Assembly: GCA_021464525.1 (NCBI GenBank)
Contig: JADRCO010001087.1
Location: 1 to 22,701, forward strand
Reading direction: 5' to 3'
Length of the DNA: 22,701 nt
DNA from: Rhizophagus sp. LPA8_4_AMF
Lineage: Eukaryota > Glomeromycota > Glomeromycetes > Glomerales > Glomeraceae
In this document: piece after piece, positions 9,078 to 18,094 of the stretch
Numbering within the stretch: the first letter of the stretch is position 1
How the letters are laid out: each line of letters opens with the position of its first letter
Notes under the pieces: model-generated
Database searches by the model: none
What the model was told of the DNA's origin: nothing
What the model saw: the letters and a program-made list of their open reading frames with translations, nothing else
Translations under genes and position numbers: made by a program

Positions 9078-11321
9078 TTATTGAGTTAGAACGGTTAACA
9101 ATTCATTAGATTTTGGGCATCCATTTTCAATAGCCTTTTCATACCAATAAATAGCTTTTTCTTTACTTTGTTCAGTTCCTTCACCTTTTTCATATAAAGA
9201 TGCAAGACTTCTTTGAGCATCTACATTTCCTCCTTCTGCAGCTAATTTAAATAATTCAAATGCTTTTTCTTTATTAGTGTCAATTTCAGTTCCTTCATTG
9301 TAAATATTTCCAAGTTCATATTGAGCGTCTATAAATCCTTGATCAGCTGATTGTTTATAAAATACAAATGCTCTCATTTCATTTTGACAAACACCATTAC
9401 CAATTTGATAGAATTCACCTAATTTATATAATGCATATTTATTGTCATTTTCCGCAGCTTTATGATACCAATAATTAACCATATCCAAATAATTTACTAT
9501 TTCTTCTTCATTTCCCTTATAAACACTATTACCAGCAGCTTCATCATACAATTCAAATCCCTTTTCTTTATTGATTTCAGTTCCAATACCATTTATATAA
9601 CAATAACCAAGTATAAATTTTGCATCTATATCTCCATATTCCGCTGACTTTTTATAACATTCAAATGCTTTAATTTCATTCTTATCTATACCATTTCCTA
9701 ATTCGTAACATTCACCCAAATTATATAATGCCGTTTTACATCCATTTTCTGCTGCTTTATCAAACCAATAAACAGCCATCACTAAATCTTTTTTTGCTCC
9801 AATTCCTAAATAATAAAAATAACCAAGTTCAAATTGAGCATCAGAGTATCCATTTTCAGCTGATTTTTTAAGATATTCAAAACCTTTAACAACATCTATT
9901 TCAACTCCGTTTCCAAATCTATAGCAAAAACCTAAATAATAACATGCTTTTCCACATTCATTTTCTGCTGCTTTGTTATACCAATAAATAGCTTGTTTTA
10001 GATCCTTTTCTGTACCAATACCATATTCATATAAAATTCCAAGATTACATTGTGACATATAATGGTCTTTTTCAGCAGCAATTTTATATAATTCAAATGC
10101 TTTTTCTTTATAAATTTCAGTTCCAATTCCTTCTTCATAACAGTATCCGAGTTCAAACTGAGCATTTAAATATTCTTGATTCGCTGATTTCTTATAATAT
10201 TCAAAAGCTTTTTTTTCATCTTTTTCCACACCTATACCATTATTATAACAATTTCCCAAATTATATTGTGCAAATTTATTTCCATTTTCTGCTGCTTTTT
10301 TATACCAATAAATGGCCTTCTCCAAATCTTTTTCCATTCCAATTTCATTTTGATAACAATTACCCAATATATTTTGTGCTGATGAATATTCTCCTTTAGC
10401 TGATTTAAAATACCATTCAAAAGCTTTCTTATTATCTTTATTTATTCCTATTCCATTTTGATAACAAATACCTAAATTATATTGAGCGTGTAAATCACCC
10501 TCATTAGCAGCTTTTGAATAACATTCAAATGCTTTCTTTTCATCTTTTATTACGCCAATTCCATTTTGATAACAATAACCTAAATTATTTTGTGCATCAG
10601 AATTTCCTCCTTCTGCTGCTTTTAAATAAAGTTTAAATGCTTTAAATTCATCTTTCTTTTTTTCTATCCCATATTGATAACAATAACCTAGGTTATTTAA
10701 TTCCATTAGCTCTTTCTTATTATTGTAATCATTAGAACATTTATCTATTGATTCAAAATATTTTTCCATAGAATTTATTTCATCTTTACATAAATTTATT
10801 TCTAATCCATTAAAATTTTCATATTGATTATGAGACATTACATGAGTATTTTCCAAAGATTTAAATTCCTTTATAATAATATTTCTACTATATAAAATAT
10901 CTTTATAATAATAAAATGATAATAAATATTTTGAAATAATAATATTAAGTAATTGATAAATAGAAATTAATTTCTTATTATTTTTATTATTTTCATAATT
11001 ATTAATTGATAATGAATATAATTTAAAAGAATTATTTATATCAATATCATCATCATCATTATTATTAATTATTATAATATCAATTTCATAAAAAAATCCT
11101 ATCAAACTTGAAAACCAATTTTCTTTCTCTTCATGATCTTCCATTAATTTTAAAATTTTTTTTGAATCTTTTTCATTATAATTAAGAAATTCTTTTATCC
11201 ATTCCATTAAAATATTTTCATATTTTGTATAATTCTCTATTTTTATAATTTGTCGATAAAATTCTTTTAAAAATTCTTTTAAGAAATTTTCATCATCTTT
11301 TGAAATTTTATTTAAGGACAT
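9078..11321 (-). CDS. Sel1-like repeat protein C
   Basis: This is an intron-free frame of 747 aa on the minus strand. The N-terminus repeats the family segment (FLKEFLKEFYRQIIKIENY, about residues 15-33), then ILKLMEDHEEKENWFSSLIG and a short Asn/Asp run in place of the poly-Asn of A. About 14 SLRs follow from about residue 210 to the end (for example NLGYCYQNGIGV and AIYWYKKAAENG). Repeats 5-7 match the three-subtype module that is triplicated in B. Two further SLRs at the C-terminus are absent from A and B. No kinase, transmembrane or signal segment is evident. The start ATG at 11319-11321 matches the paralogues in distance to the conserved block. It is inverted relative to A and B, so the cluster is tandem plus inverted. 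It is probably a cytosolic adaptor of unknown partner. Confidence 0.88.
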   Translation of the reverse strand: MSLNKISKDDENFLKEFLKEFYRQIIKIENYTKYENILMEWIKEFLNYNEKDSKKILKLMEDHEEKENWFSSLIGFFYEIDIIIINNNDDDDIDINNSFKLYSLSINNYENNKNNKKLISIYQLLNIIISKYLLSFYYYKDILYSRNIIIKEFKSLENTHVMSHNQYENFNGLEINLCKDEINSMEKYFESIDKCSNDYNNKKELMELNNLGYCYQYGIEKKKDEFKAFKLYLKAAEGGNSDAQNNLGYCYQNGIGVIKDEKKAFECYSKAANEGDLHAQYNLGICYQNGIGINKDNKKAFEWYFKSAKGEYSSAQNILGNCYQNEIGMEKDLEKAIYWYKKAAENGNKFAQYNLGNCYNNGIGVEKDEKKAFEYYKKSANQEYLNAQFELGYCYEEGIGTEIYKEKAFELYKIAAEKDHYMSQCNLGILYEYGIGTEKDLKQAIYWYNKAAENECGKACYYLGFCYRFGNGVEIDVVKGFEYLKKSAENGYSDAQFELGYFYYLGIGAKKDLVMAVYWFDKAAENGCKTALYNLGECYELGNGIDKNEIKAFECYKKSAEYGDIDAKFILGYCYINGIGTEINKEKGFELYDEAAGNSVYKGNEEEIVNYLDMVNYWYHKAAENDNKYALYKLGEFYQIGNGVCQNEMRAFVFYKQSADQGFIDAQYELGNIYNEGTEIDTNKEKAFELFKLAAEGGNVDAQRSLASLYEKGEGTEQSKEKAIYWYEKAIENGCPKSNELLTVLTQ

Positions 11322-12248
11322 CTTTTGTTTCTTTTTTTGAAAAAAAAAATAATAATAATTTTTTTTTTTTTGTTTGATAACTAGTGCAAAAAGTAAAAAA
11401 AGTTATAAGGTCAAAGAACAAACCAATTGTTATTTTATTAGGTTTATTTATTAATGATCTTTTGTGTTACAGTCACACTAATCTAAATTTGTGTAGTTAA
11501 TTACATATGTAGTTATACTGCATATGTCATGCATAAAAATTCTTGGCGTAATATGCATTTCAATTTTTTTTGCCTGATCATAGAAAATATATCTTGCAAG
11601 TAACCTTAAAACTGCGTATCACATTTTGACTTTTAAACTTTCATTTATAATAATTATAACTATAGAAGTTCTGAACATACTCTGTAAAAGTGAGTATTTA
11701 TTAAAATAATGTATAATAAATATTGAATGACAGAACTATGCAAAATTATATAAATTTATGAAATATACTGTACATATAGAGATTCCGTTGTACCAGGGCC
11801 GGCGGAATTAAGATAATGTCAGTCAGTATCTAAAAAAGATAATAATAATTTGACCGGAATTATCCATAAAAGGCATGATCTACAGGATCATTCTAGTACG
11901 ATTTCAGAAAATTATTTCAATCCAGATTAAGACATGTATAATTAATATATAATGTATTATTTATCGCAATAGTGCATAGGATAAGGAATTCCAAGTGTGG
12001 AAATTCTAACACGATTATATGAAATATAAAATTGAATCAACTAATAGATTTTTGATCTCAAATTTCAATTTTCATTATTAACAAGATTAAAAATAATGAC
12101 ATGTAAAAATGAAATATAATTTTAATCTTTCGTCATGCATTTACTAAAACAACAAATTAACAATGTAAGTATAAGAAACTATGATATAAAAAATTTAATA
12201 ATTAAGTTATTTTAATTATGTTATTTATGTTTAATGTAAGGAAAGGAT
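11322..12248. other. Upstream region of gene C, no other gene
   Basis: No coding frame is supported. It holds the gene C promoter (T/A-rich run at 11339-11372) and, further out, ordinary AT-rich DNA. CAGGGCCGGCGG at 11794-11805 is a small GC-rich block inside an imperfect ATTCCG/CGGAAT inverted repeat (11782-11808). It resembles the ends of some DNA transposons, but no partner end was found. Confidence 0.55.
11548..11554 (-). promoter_or_regulatory. Candidate promoter element ATATTAC of gene C
   Basis: On the minus strand the sequence reads GCATATTACGCCAAG, with ATATTAC starting 233 bases before the ATG. Genes A and B have ATATTACATCAT at -235 and -234. TTACGCCA and TTACATCA are each one base from the CRE-type site TTACGTCA. 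Confidence 0.35.
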
Positions 12249-12264
12249 AGTAATGATCATTACT
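12249..12264. repeat. 16-bp perfect palindrome
   Basis: AGTAATGATCATTACT equals its own reverse complement. It lies 60 bases before the foldback element. It may be a dimeric protein-binding site or part of a transposon end, but there is no further evidence for either. Confidence 0.6.
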
Positions 12265-12324
12265 GACTTATTTCTGACGCATATCCATCTAATCTATTCA
12301 TTGCCTAATGCACTTGATAAATGC

Positions 12325-12524
12325 TATACCCTATAAAAACGAGATATGTTAAATTTTTTTATATTTATACTCATGTGTAATAAATGTCTAAAAAAGCACC
12401 ATTTTGTTTAATTTCTGTTTTTTTGTAATAAGACATAAATCAGACAAAATGGTGCTTTTTTAAACGTTTTTTACACATGAACACAAATATAAACTGAATT
12501 TAGCACATTTCATTTTATAGGGAT
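12325..12524. repeat. Foldback or MITE-like inverted repeat, about 200 bp
   Basis: Two arms of about 85 bases (12325-12411 and 12441-12524) are imperfect reverse complements around a short loop of about 30 bases. The outer ends read TATACCCTATAAAA and, reversed, TATCCCTATAAAA. The inner 19 bases, TAAAAAAGCACCATTTTGT (12389-12407), pair perfectly with 12444-12462. The middle shares TCATGTGTAA. There is no coding potential. It is most likely a miniature inverted-repeat element. A hairpin RNA source is an alternative. No clear target-site duplication could be identified. Confidence 0.7.
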
Positions 12525-12677
12525 ACCGTTTTTCCATACAATTCAAGAAGTAAAAAATGCTGTAATTAAATCTTTTTTTTATCATTACTAATTTTATGTA
12601 TACTTACTAGAAATCTAAGTTTTTTTATAACATTATTGTTAGGCTTTTCACATAGAATTGCTGTTTATACAGTAATT

Positions 12678-13860
12678 GATGGTGGCTCTATTATGCACAA
12701 ACAGTGCCAAGTTAGATTTCACTGCTTAACTCCAATAGACTTGAAAAATGCCCTTATATTGTGTTAATCTCTAAAGGTAATCACACACACCCTCCTCCTC
12801 CACCTGTTAAGATACCTATAAATCTAGTTGAAGATTTACAATCTATAATGAATAATGAAAATTTGTTAAATCTAACAGCTAGGAATTTTTTAACTAGTAA
12901 GTCACTTTAAATAAAATTTCATGATGCTGCATTATTAATTCTAATTTCTTTATTTAAAATTTATAGAGCCAACATTATTAACCTCGGCTACTTTAATGGT
13001 TGTTCTTTAATTCCATCCATCCTAGTTTGAATAACCAGTCAAAAATCAATTATCTAATTGCAAAAGAAAAAAGATCAAGCTACCCATATGGACAAAACAT
13101 TCTTGGTAATTATTTAAATATCAATGCTTAATGATAAAGAAAATAGCAAAAAAATTTATTTTATTTACATTTAAAATAGGTACTGTACATGAATTTATGA
13201 AAAATAAAGATCTTGATGATACTTACATACGAAAAATAGGTATTTTATTTGTTATATTTCCATTTATTCAATTAAATAAACTAATTTTAATATTTTATTT
13301 AATTCTAGAGTTTTTTCAATTGGACAAGTTTTGATTGTTTGTATGATGAGAGACAATCATATGCATTACTAGATTTACCTAATTTGGAAATGATATGATA
13401 TTCAAGAGAATCCAAGGAGAAATTAAAGATGTTGAAAATCTTCAAAAAAAGTATGTTATAAATTAATTAAAATTAAAATCCACTAAATTTTTAATCAAAT
13501 TTGCATCTAAATCCCATCCAAAACCCCAAATTTTGGTCAAATTCACGTTCAAAACTTCAAATTTTGATCACTGGTGAATTACACAAAATTTGGAATTTTA
13601 ATCAAATTTTCATTAAAATGGGTAAAATCACTTCTAATTGTACTAAAGCGTTAACATTTGCAAGAGTTTTTACAGAAAGTGAAAGTGCAAATGCATATCA
13701 GAACATGTTTGCAGCTGTACTTTCAGTATTTTCAGTCGTAAATGAATATACAAATAGTGATGTTTTCTTTTTTCATATTGATGGTAAAGGAATAATATGT
13801 ATATTAGCAGATGCACATCAAGTTCAAGTATTAGGTACTGTATAATATTTTTCAATCAAC
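12678..13860 (+). pseudogene. Decayed MULE-like transposase gene with zinc-finger-like N-terminus
   Basis: Pieces in different frames line up in the order expected for a transposase family common in these fungi. First is a Cys/His finger: QCQVRFHCL, then after a frameshift KCPYIVLISKGNHTHPPPP, resembling FLYWCH/WRKY-GCM1 fingers (C...C...H.H). Next is DLQSIMNNENLLNLTARNFLT, then IHPSLNNQSKINYLIAKEK and SYPYGQNILG (about 13003-13128), then IFKRIQGEIKDVENL (about 13400-13445). Last is ALTFARVFTESESANAYQ to FFFHIDGKGIICILADAHQ (about 13645-13840), which matches the MULE core with its HIDG/D motif. A probable intron lies at 12897-12966 (GTAAGT to AG) and another at about 13237-13308 (GTATTT to TTCTAG). 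Several stop codons and shifts separate the pieces and the C-terminus is missing, so it is a relic. The family is recognised from memory and the exact superfamily is less sure. Confidence 0.65.
12897..12966 (+). other. Relic intron in the transposase pseudogene
   Basis: The donor is ACTA|GTAAGT and the acceptor TTATAG. Removing these 70 bases joins ARNFLT to KPTLLTS in the same frame. Consensus splice signals inside a decayed element suggest the source copy was a spliced gene. Confidence 0.5.
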
Positions 13861-14521
13861 AATGTTAATAAATATATTATTGAATCTAATATAATAAATA
13901 GATTGATATAAGAAAATCATAAATTGATGGGATTAGCGTTATATGTATTGTTTTGGTTTATTTCTTTGGTATGACAATTTGTTTAAGTGTAGTTAAAGTG
14001 TGTTGAAAATATTCCAAGCATGATTAAGTTGTTGAAAATTAATTAGTAAATTTAAGTTGATAAATTTAAAGTTTCTTTTGAACATACTGTTTGATCTTGT
14101 TCTTCTTTACAGTTTGGAGTGACTTATAATACCGGTCAGCACTATTCAATGCTATGATTAGTTTAGATCTGGATATCTGTAATTGGATATACGAATAGCT
14201 AGTACAATTTAATCAATTTAATCTAATACGGATATTGGGTGTTTTCAATCTGTGATGGATTATCTACGGCCAGTGTTGGGAAGTTTGTCCAAAATTTTGT
14301 CAAATCCAAAAATCTGTCCAAAACCCGATACTTTATATACGGCTATCTGGATTGTTGCAGCAATTTATAAAACCATGCATTACTTTATTTTACATTACAT
14401 AAATTTTTATACATAAATAATTTTATAATATTTAGATTTTATTGAAAATTTAAAGATAAATACATACTTTATAATAATACATATATATAATAACAATAAT
14501 AAAAAATAAAAAAAAAAAAGT
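13861..14521. other. Gap between transposase relic and F-box gene
   Basis: No gene is seen. It contains imperfect GGATAT-type repeats at about 14167-14240, followed by CAGTGTTGGGAA at 14271-14282 and a GTCCAAAA-rich stretch (14287-14325). The final 100 bases are the AT-rich 3' flank of the F-box gene. Confidence 0.5.
14271..14282 (+). mobile_element. Possible hAT-type transposon end
   Basis: CAGTGTTGGGAA resembles the CAGTG-starting terminal inverted repeats of hAT transposons. No matching opposite end and no clear 8-base duplication was found, so this would be a solo end or a chance match. Confidence 0.25.
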
Positions 14522-15952
14522 TCATTTCAAATAAGTAATAGTATTATTACTTATGTTCCATATAAAATCATTATCTAAATTTTTTTCATGTTCATTAACA
14601 ATTTTATAATATTTAATTACATTCGGTTCATACATTTTAATTAGATCCACTAAATCATTCAAATTTGGAAATTCTGATGAATCAATCAAATAAGTATTTA
14701 TTTCTAATAATATAGGATTTTTTGTCCAATTATCAAAAAATAATTTTAAACGATCTAATTCATATTCAAAAAAAGAAAATTTAAATTTGAATAAACCCAT
14801 TGGTGAAGATTTATTCAGAATTTTTGAAAGTAAATCAAAATCAATATAATCTCCTTGAAGATATAAACCTTCTAAATATTGACAATTAATCAATATTTTT
14901 TCCAATTCATTATAAGTTGTATCATCATTATAGCCAATTGTTGTCTTAAAATATTTGATCTTTGGACAATTTTTACATATTGCATTAATAAGTTTTCTAT
15001 TAATGCAATAAAAATTATAACTTAATTTTGTGATATGGCCTTCCGTACTCCTAATCAAACCAATCACAATTTTAGGTAAAACTCTCCAAGTTTTTAAGGT
15101 TTCTAAAAGAGGTAAAGAAACACTTTCCAAACTTTCCCATTTCATGTTATGTTTTAAAGAAATTTCTAAACTTGTTAAATTTACAAGATATGTAAGAACA
15201 TTTGTGACAGGTTTCCAATCTAATCTTATATATTTTATAGTATCAGCACTTTTAATTAATGCTTCTTCAATAGATTTTACATCTGTTTTACTTGGAAATT
15301 CACTAAAGATGATTTCTTTTAGATTTTTTTGAGATTCAATTAATTTTACAATTCCAGAATTATTGATTTTTATACTATTTTTATTAAATTTCATCATTTT
15401 AATTGATTTACTTAATTCAGATAATCCTATCAAATTATCAATTTCTTTATCATAAAAATAAATGAATTCAAGTTCTAAAAAGCAACGTTCAGCTCCCGGA
15501 AAAGTATATATTCGATATTTAAATTTAGATGGAACTATGAGAGAGATAAATTTATTATTCTTATTAATAAATAATTTTAATATTTCTACTCTTACTGAGC
15601 TAATTTTTTGTTTATTGATATCTTGTGAATTAATGATCATACTTTCTAAAAGTTGTAAATTTAAATGTCTCCAAAAAATAATATAATTAAATAAAGGTGG
15701 ATGATAATTATTCTTAAAAATATCGTTTATTATTAAATTATTTCTTGACTTTTCTGATAAATGTAAGAGTATAACATTAAATAATTTATTATTTGAATTA
15801 TTTAAAACATATCTTCCAGGAAATTTCCATAAAATTGGTAATGTAATTTCACACCAAGTTCTATTGGCTAAAAGGCATGAATAAAGTGACTTACTATCAT
15901 CTTGAAGTTCTTCTATTACCAAGTAAATTATGTCCTTGTTAAGTTCCGGCAT
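14522..15952 (-). CDS. F-box/LRR-like protein
   Basis: This is an intron-free frame of 476 aa. Residues about 2-45 read like an F-box: PELNKDIIYLVIEEL, then a Ser/Leu-rich turn, CLLANRTWCEITLPILW and KFP. This N-terminus is a large expanded family in Glomeromycotina. The remainder is leucine-rich with irregular LRR-like units (NLKEIIFSEFP, NLTSLEISLKH, CPKIKYFKTTIG, CQYLEGLYLQGDYIDF). F-box proteins bind Skp1 in SCF ubiquitin ligases and the LRR part selects the substrate, which is unknown here. A TAA stop lies immediately before the ATG in the same frame, which fixes the start. The length is normal for the family and there is no sign of decay. Three 20-bp tandem repeats lie 49-108 bases upstream. 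Confidence 0.82.
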   Translation of the reverse strand: MPELNKDIIYLVIEELQDDSKSLYSCLLANRTWCEITLPILWKFPGRYVLNNSNNKLFNVILLHLSEKSRNNLIINDIFKNNYHPPLFNYIIFWRHLNLQLLESMIINSQDINKQKISSVRVEILKLFINKNNKFISLIVPSKFKYRIYTFPGAERCFLELEFIYFYDKEIDNLIGLSELSKSIKMMKFNKNSIKINNSGIVKLIESQKNLKEIIFSEFPSKTDVKSIEEALIKSADTIKYIRLDWKPVTNVLTYLVNLTSLEISLKHNMKWESLESVSLPLLETLKTWRVLPKIVIGLIRSTEGHITKLSYNFYCINRKLINAICKNCPKIKYFKTTIGYNDDTTYNELEKILINCQYLEGLYLQGDYIDFDLLSKILNKSSPMGLFKFKFSFFEYELDRLKLFFDNWTKNPILLEINTYLIDSSEFPNLNDLVDLIKMYEPNVIKYYKIVNEHEKNLDNDFIWNISNNTITYLK

Positions 15953-17220
15953 TTAACGAAGCGGTAAACGTAAAGGAGGTTAAGGGCCTTTTATTTTATG
16001 CAATAGAGTACAAATGCATGTAACAGAGTACAAATGCATGCAACAAAGTGCAAATATCTACAACAGTTCATAAAAGTGCAGATAGCGTACTTTGTGTATG
16101 CAACAGTGATATCACCGACTTCGTGAGCGAAAAAATTTATTTTTCCCGTCAAAAGAATTTTTAAAATTTATTATTTATAAAAAGAAAATCATCTCATCAA
16201 ATAAAATAAAAATTGAAAAAAATTTTGGTTTTATAAAGACAAAGAAAAAAACTACTTGTGCACTAACGCCCACTGTGAGAATGTGGGACGATCATGCAAT
16301 GTGACCACTGACCAACAATAACCTTAGTAATTTTGGTTAGTTCATCCCAAGTTTGGTTAGCAAATAATTATCACCCATTATTTGGAATGAAATTTTAGAC
16401 ATTGGATGTAAAAATTTTTATACATAAAAATTTCTTGAATCTGATCGACAAAATTAAATTCCATGTACCATAATAATACTATGAGATTATTTTTATAGGG
16501 ATTTGAACATAATTTAATAGTGGTAAATATAAATAATGTTAGAATTTAATTCAAAATAGGATGTTTATTTAAGAAATTATTAACCAAGTATAATCTTGGA
16601 ATTTGTTTTATTACCAAGTTCGTAAGAATTTCAGTAAATTGATAATAAAAAATTTTCGTAAGAGCCTAATTAAATAATTTATTTTTATTTCTCATACGTT
16701 CTATAAGATTATTTATTATGAAATATTTGATTTCTTGTGATCATTTATATTTTATAATTCTATTGTATACCTCATTTGCTATTCATTAATTCCAGAATTA
16801 TTTATACATTTGTTGAGTATGAATTTCAACGATAATGTCTAGATCGTCACAGATGGTGTTGTCAGTGAGCTGTCTTTATTAGTTGATCGAACTGTTTAGG
16901 GCAACTTTGAGTTCGCATAAAAAATTTATATTGACGCAATAATAATTAAAACATTGATATTTTCGGGAATGTTTATTTAGTTAACAAAATTATATTATTT
17001 AAATAATATTATAAAATGCTAAAATATTGGATTAACTTCTACCAATTTATATATGGTCCAAATAATTATATTGTACATCAAATCAACTATATATAATATT
17101 ATTAATTCGTACGTGAATAATTTACAAACATCTAAAAGCTCATTTTTCAGTAAGTAATTCAATATGCATTTTTTCGTTCAAAACCTATTGCTTTTATGAA
17201 TCTTAATCTTCATCTTAAAC
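15953..17220. other. Non-coding region upstream of the F-box gene
   Basis: No coding frame is supported. Beyond the 20-bp repeats it has a 10-bp palindrome GTGATATCAC at 16106-16115 and then AT-rich sequence with no recognised family. The segment 16100-16160 is slightly GC-richer and may belong to the F-box promoter. Confidence 0.5.
16001..16060. repeat. Three 20-bp tandem repeats in the F-box gene promoter
   Basis: The copies are CAATAGAGTACAAATGCATG (16001), TAACAGAGTACAAATGCATG (16021) and a diverged CAACAAAGTGCAAATATCTA (16041). A partial fourth start, CAACAG, follows. They lie 49-108 bases before the F-box ATG and each of the first two carries ATGCAT. They may be repeated binding sites or simple tandem duplication. 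Confidence 0.7.
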
Positions 17221-17243
17221 TAAGGCCCTATTTATATTCCATC

Positions 17244-17380
17244 TTTTTTCCGTAAAAGGCACATATTTCCGGAATTAATAACTTTATATCACGGAACTTA
17301 TCGAATAATTACATTTTCCGTAAATGGATCCGTGAAAAGTTCATTTTTACGGAGTTTTTACAGAAATAACGGATAAAATT
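17244..17380. repeat. Cluster of TCCGTAAA/TTTACGGA motifs
   Basis: Within about 135 bases there are TTTTTTCCGTAAAA (17244), TTTCCGGAA (about 17266), ACGGAA (17291), TTTTCCGTAAA (17314), GGATCCGTGAAAA (17326), TTTTTACGGA (17344) and ATAACGGATAAAA (about 17366). TCCGTAAAA at 17249 and TTTTACGGA at 17345 are inverted copies. The arrangement suggests a small foldback or transposon remnant, or clustered binding sites. No gene overlaps. Confidence 0.5.
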
Positions 17381-17952
17381 TTTATAGAGAGATTGAATCT
17401 TCTAAAGTAAATATGTGCTCTCGTTTTTATTATTTAGGTTTCTTAATCCAGAATAATTATTTAATTATGAGGTGTGAGACTATTTGTTAAACTTTACTAC
17501 TGTATTACTACTAATCCAAATAAATGTCAAAATTTATAATTAGTTTACACGGCCATTTAAAGCATAGCTTTATCAATAAGAATATGTGTATAAAATTAGT
17601 TATTGTAAATTTGAAGCATGAAACTTTAAATTAATTCTTAAGTTTTCACACATTAAAAAGTGTGATTTTGTTTACCCAATGTGTATCACTAAAATTACAT
17701 GATCACAAGAGTAAATATGTATTAAATAATCTATTCATTGATAAAATAAATCTTTGACCATTTCAAGTAATAGTACAAGATAGCGATAAAAATGGAGGAT
17801 CTATTATTTATATCAAAATACTGAGATGAATCCAACAAGCTATTCTTGACATAAAGCCGATATGAATGGTAAAGTTCCTAAGGCAATTATATACCAGATA
17901 ATTCACAACGCAATTTTTCAATTGTATTCATTCACAGTAGCCACTCCCATGG

Positions 17953-17968
17953 AAATTCACGTGAATTT
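17953..17968. repeat. 16-bp palindrome centred on CACGTG
   Basis: AAATTCACGTGAATTT is perfectly self-complementary with an E-box (CACGTG) at its centre, the classic bHLH site. No nearby gene start was found, so it may be part of a mobile-element end rather than a promoter. Confidence 0.55.
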
Positions 17969-18071
17969 TTCGTTTCCGGTGTCACTCCCTTTCATTTTTC
18001 CATTTTTTTCACAAGTATCTGAGGGGCCGAATTTTTTATTAGCAAAAGTCCGATTCATCACGCACTAATCT

Positions 18072-18094
18072 ATTAAGTGTGCACCACACTTAAT
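18072..18094. repeat. 10-bp inverted repeat with 3-base loop
   Basis: ATTAAGTGTG at 18072-18081 pairs perfectly with CACACTTAAT at 18085-18094. It lies about 105 bases after the CACGTG palindrome. The intervening DNA includes a GAGGGGCC block (about 18021-18028) unusual for the region. Together they look like a small non-autonomous element. Confidence 0.5.

Noticed and set aside
10052-10399. 115-residue plus-strand frame within gene C
   Set aside because: It is the antisense shadow of SLR repeats, rich in Phe, Leu, His and Tyr with no family likeness.
2045-11459. GATCATT as a second shared SLR promoter motif (-181, -135, -138)
   Set aside because: TGATCAT-like strings occur many times across non-promoter DNA in this window, so the match is weak.
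15030-15332. 100-residue plus-strand frame within the F-box gene
   Set aside because: It is antisense to a well-supported coding frame and matches nothing known.
17862-18068. 68-residue frame as a small gene
   Set aside because: It runs through a perfect palindrome and a block of repeat-like DNA, with no domain and no recognisable splice partners.
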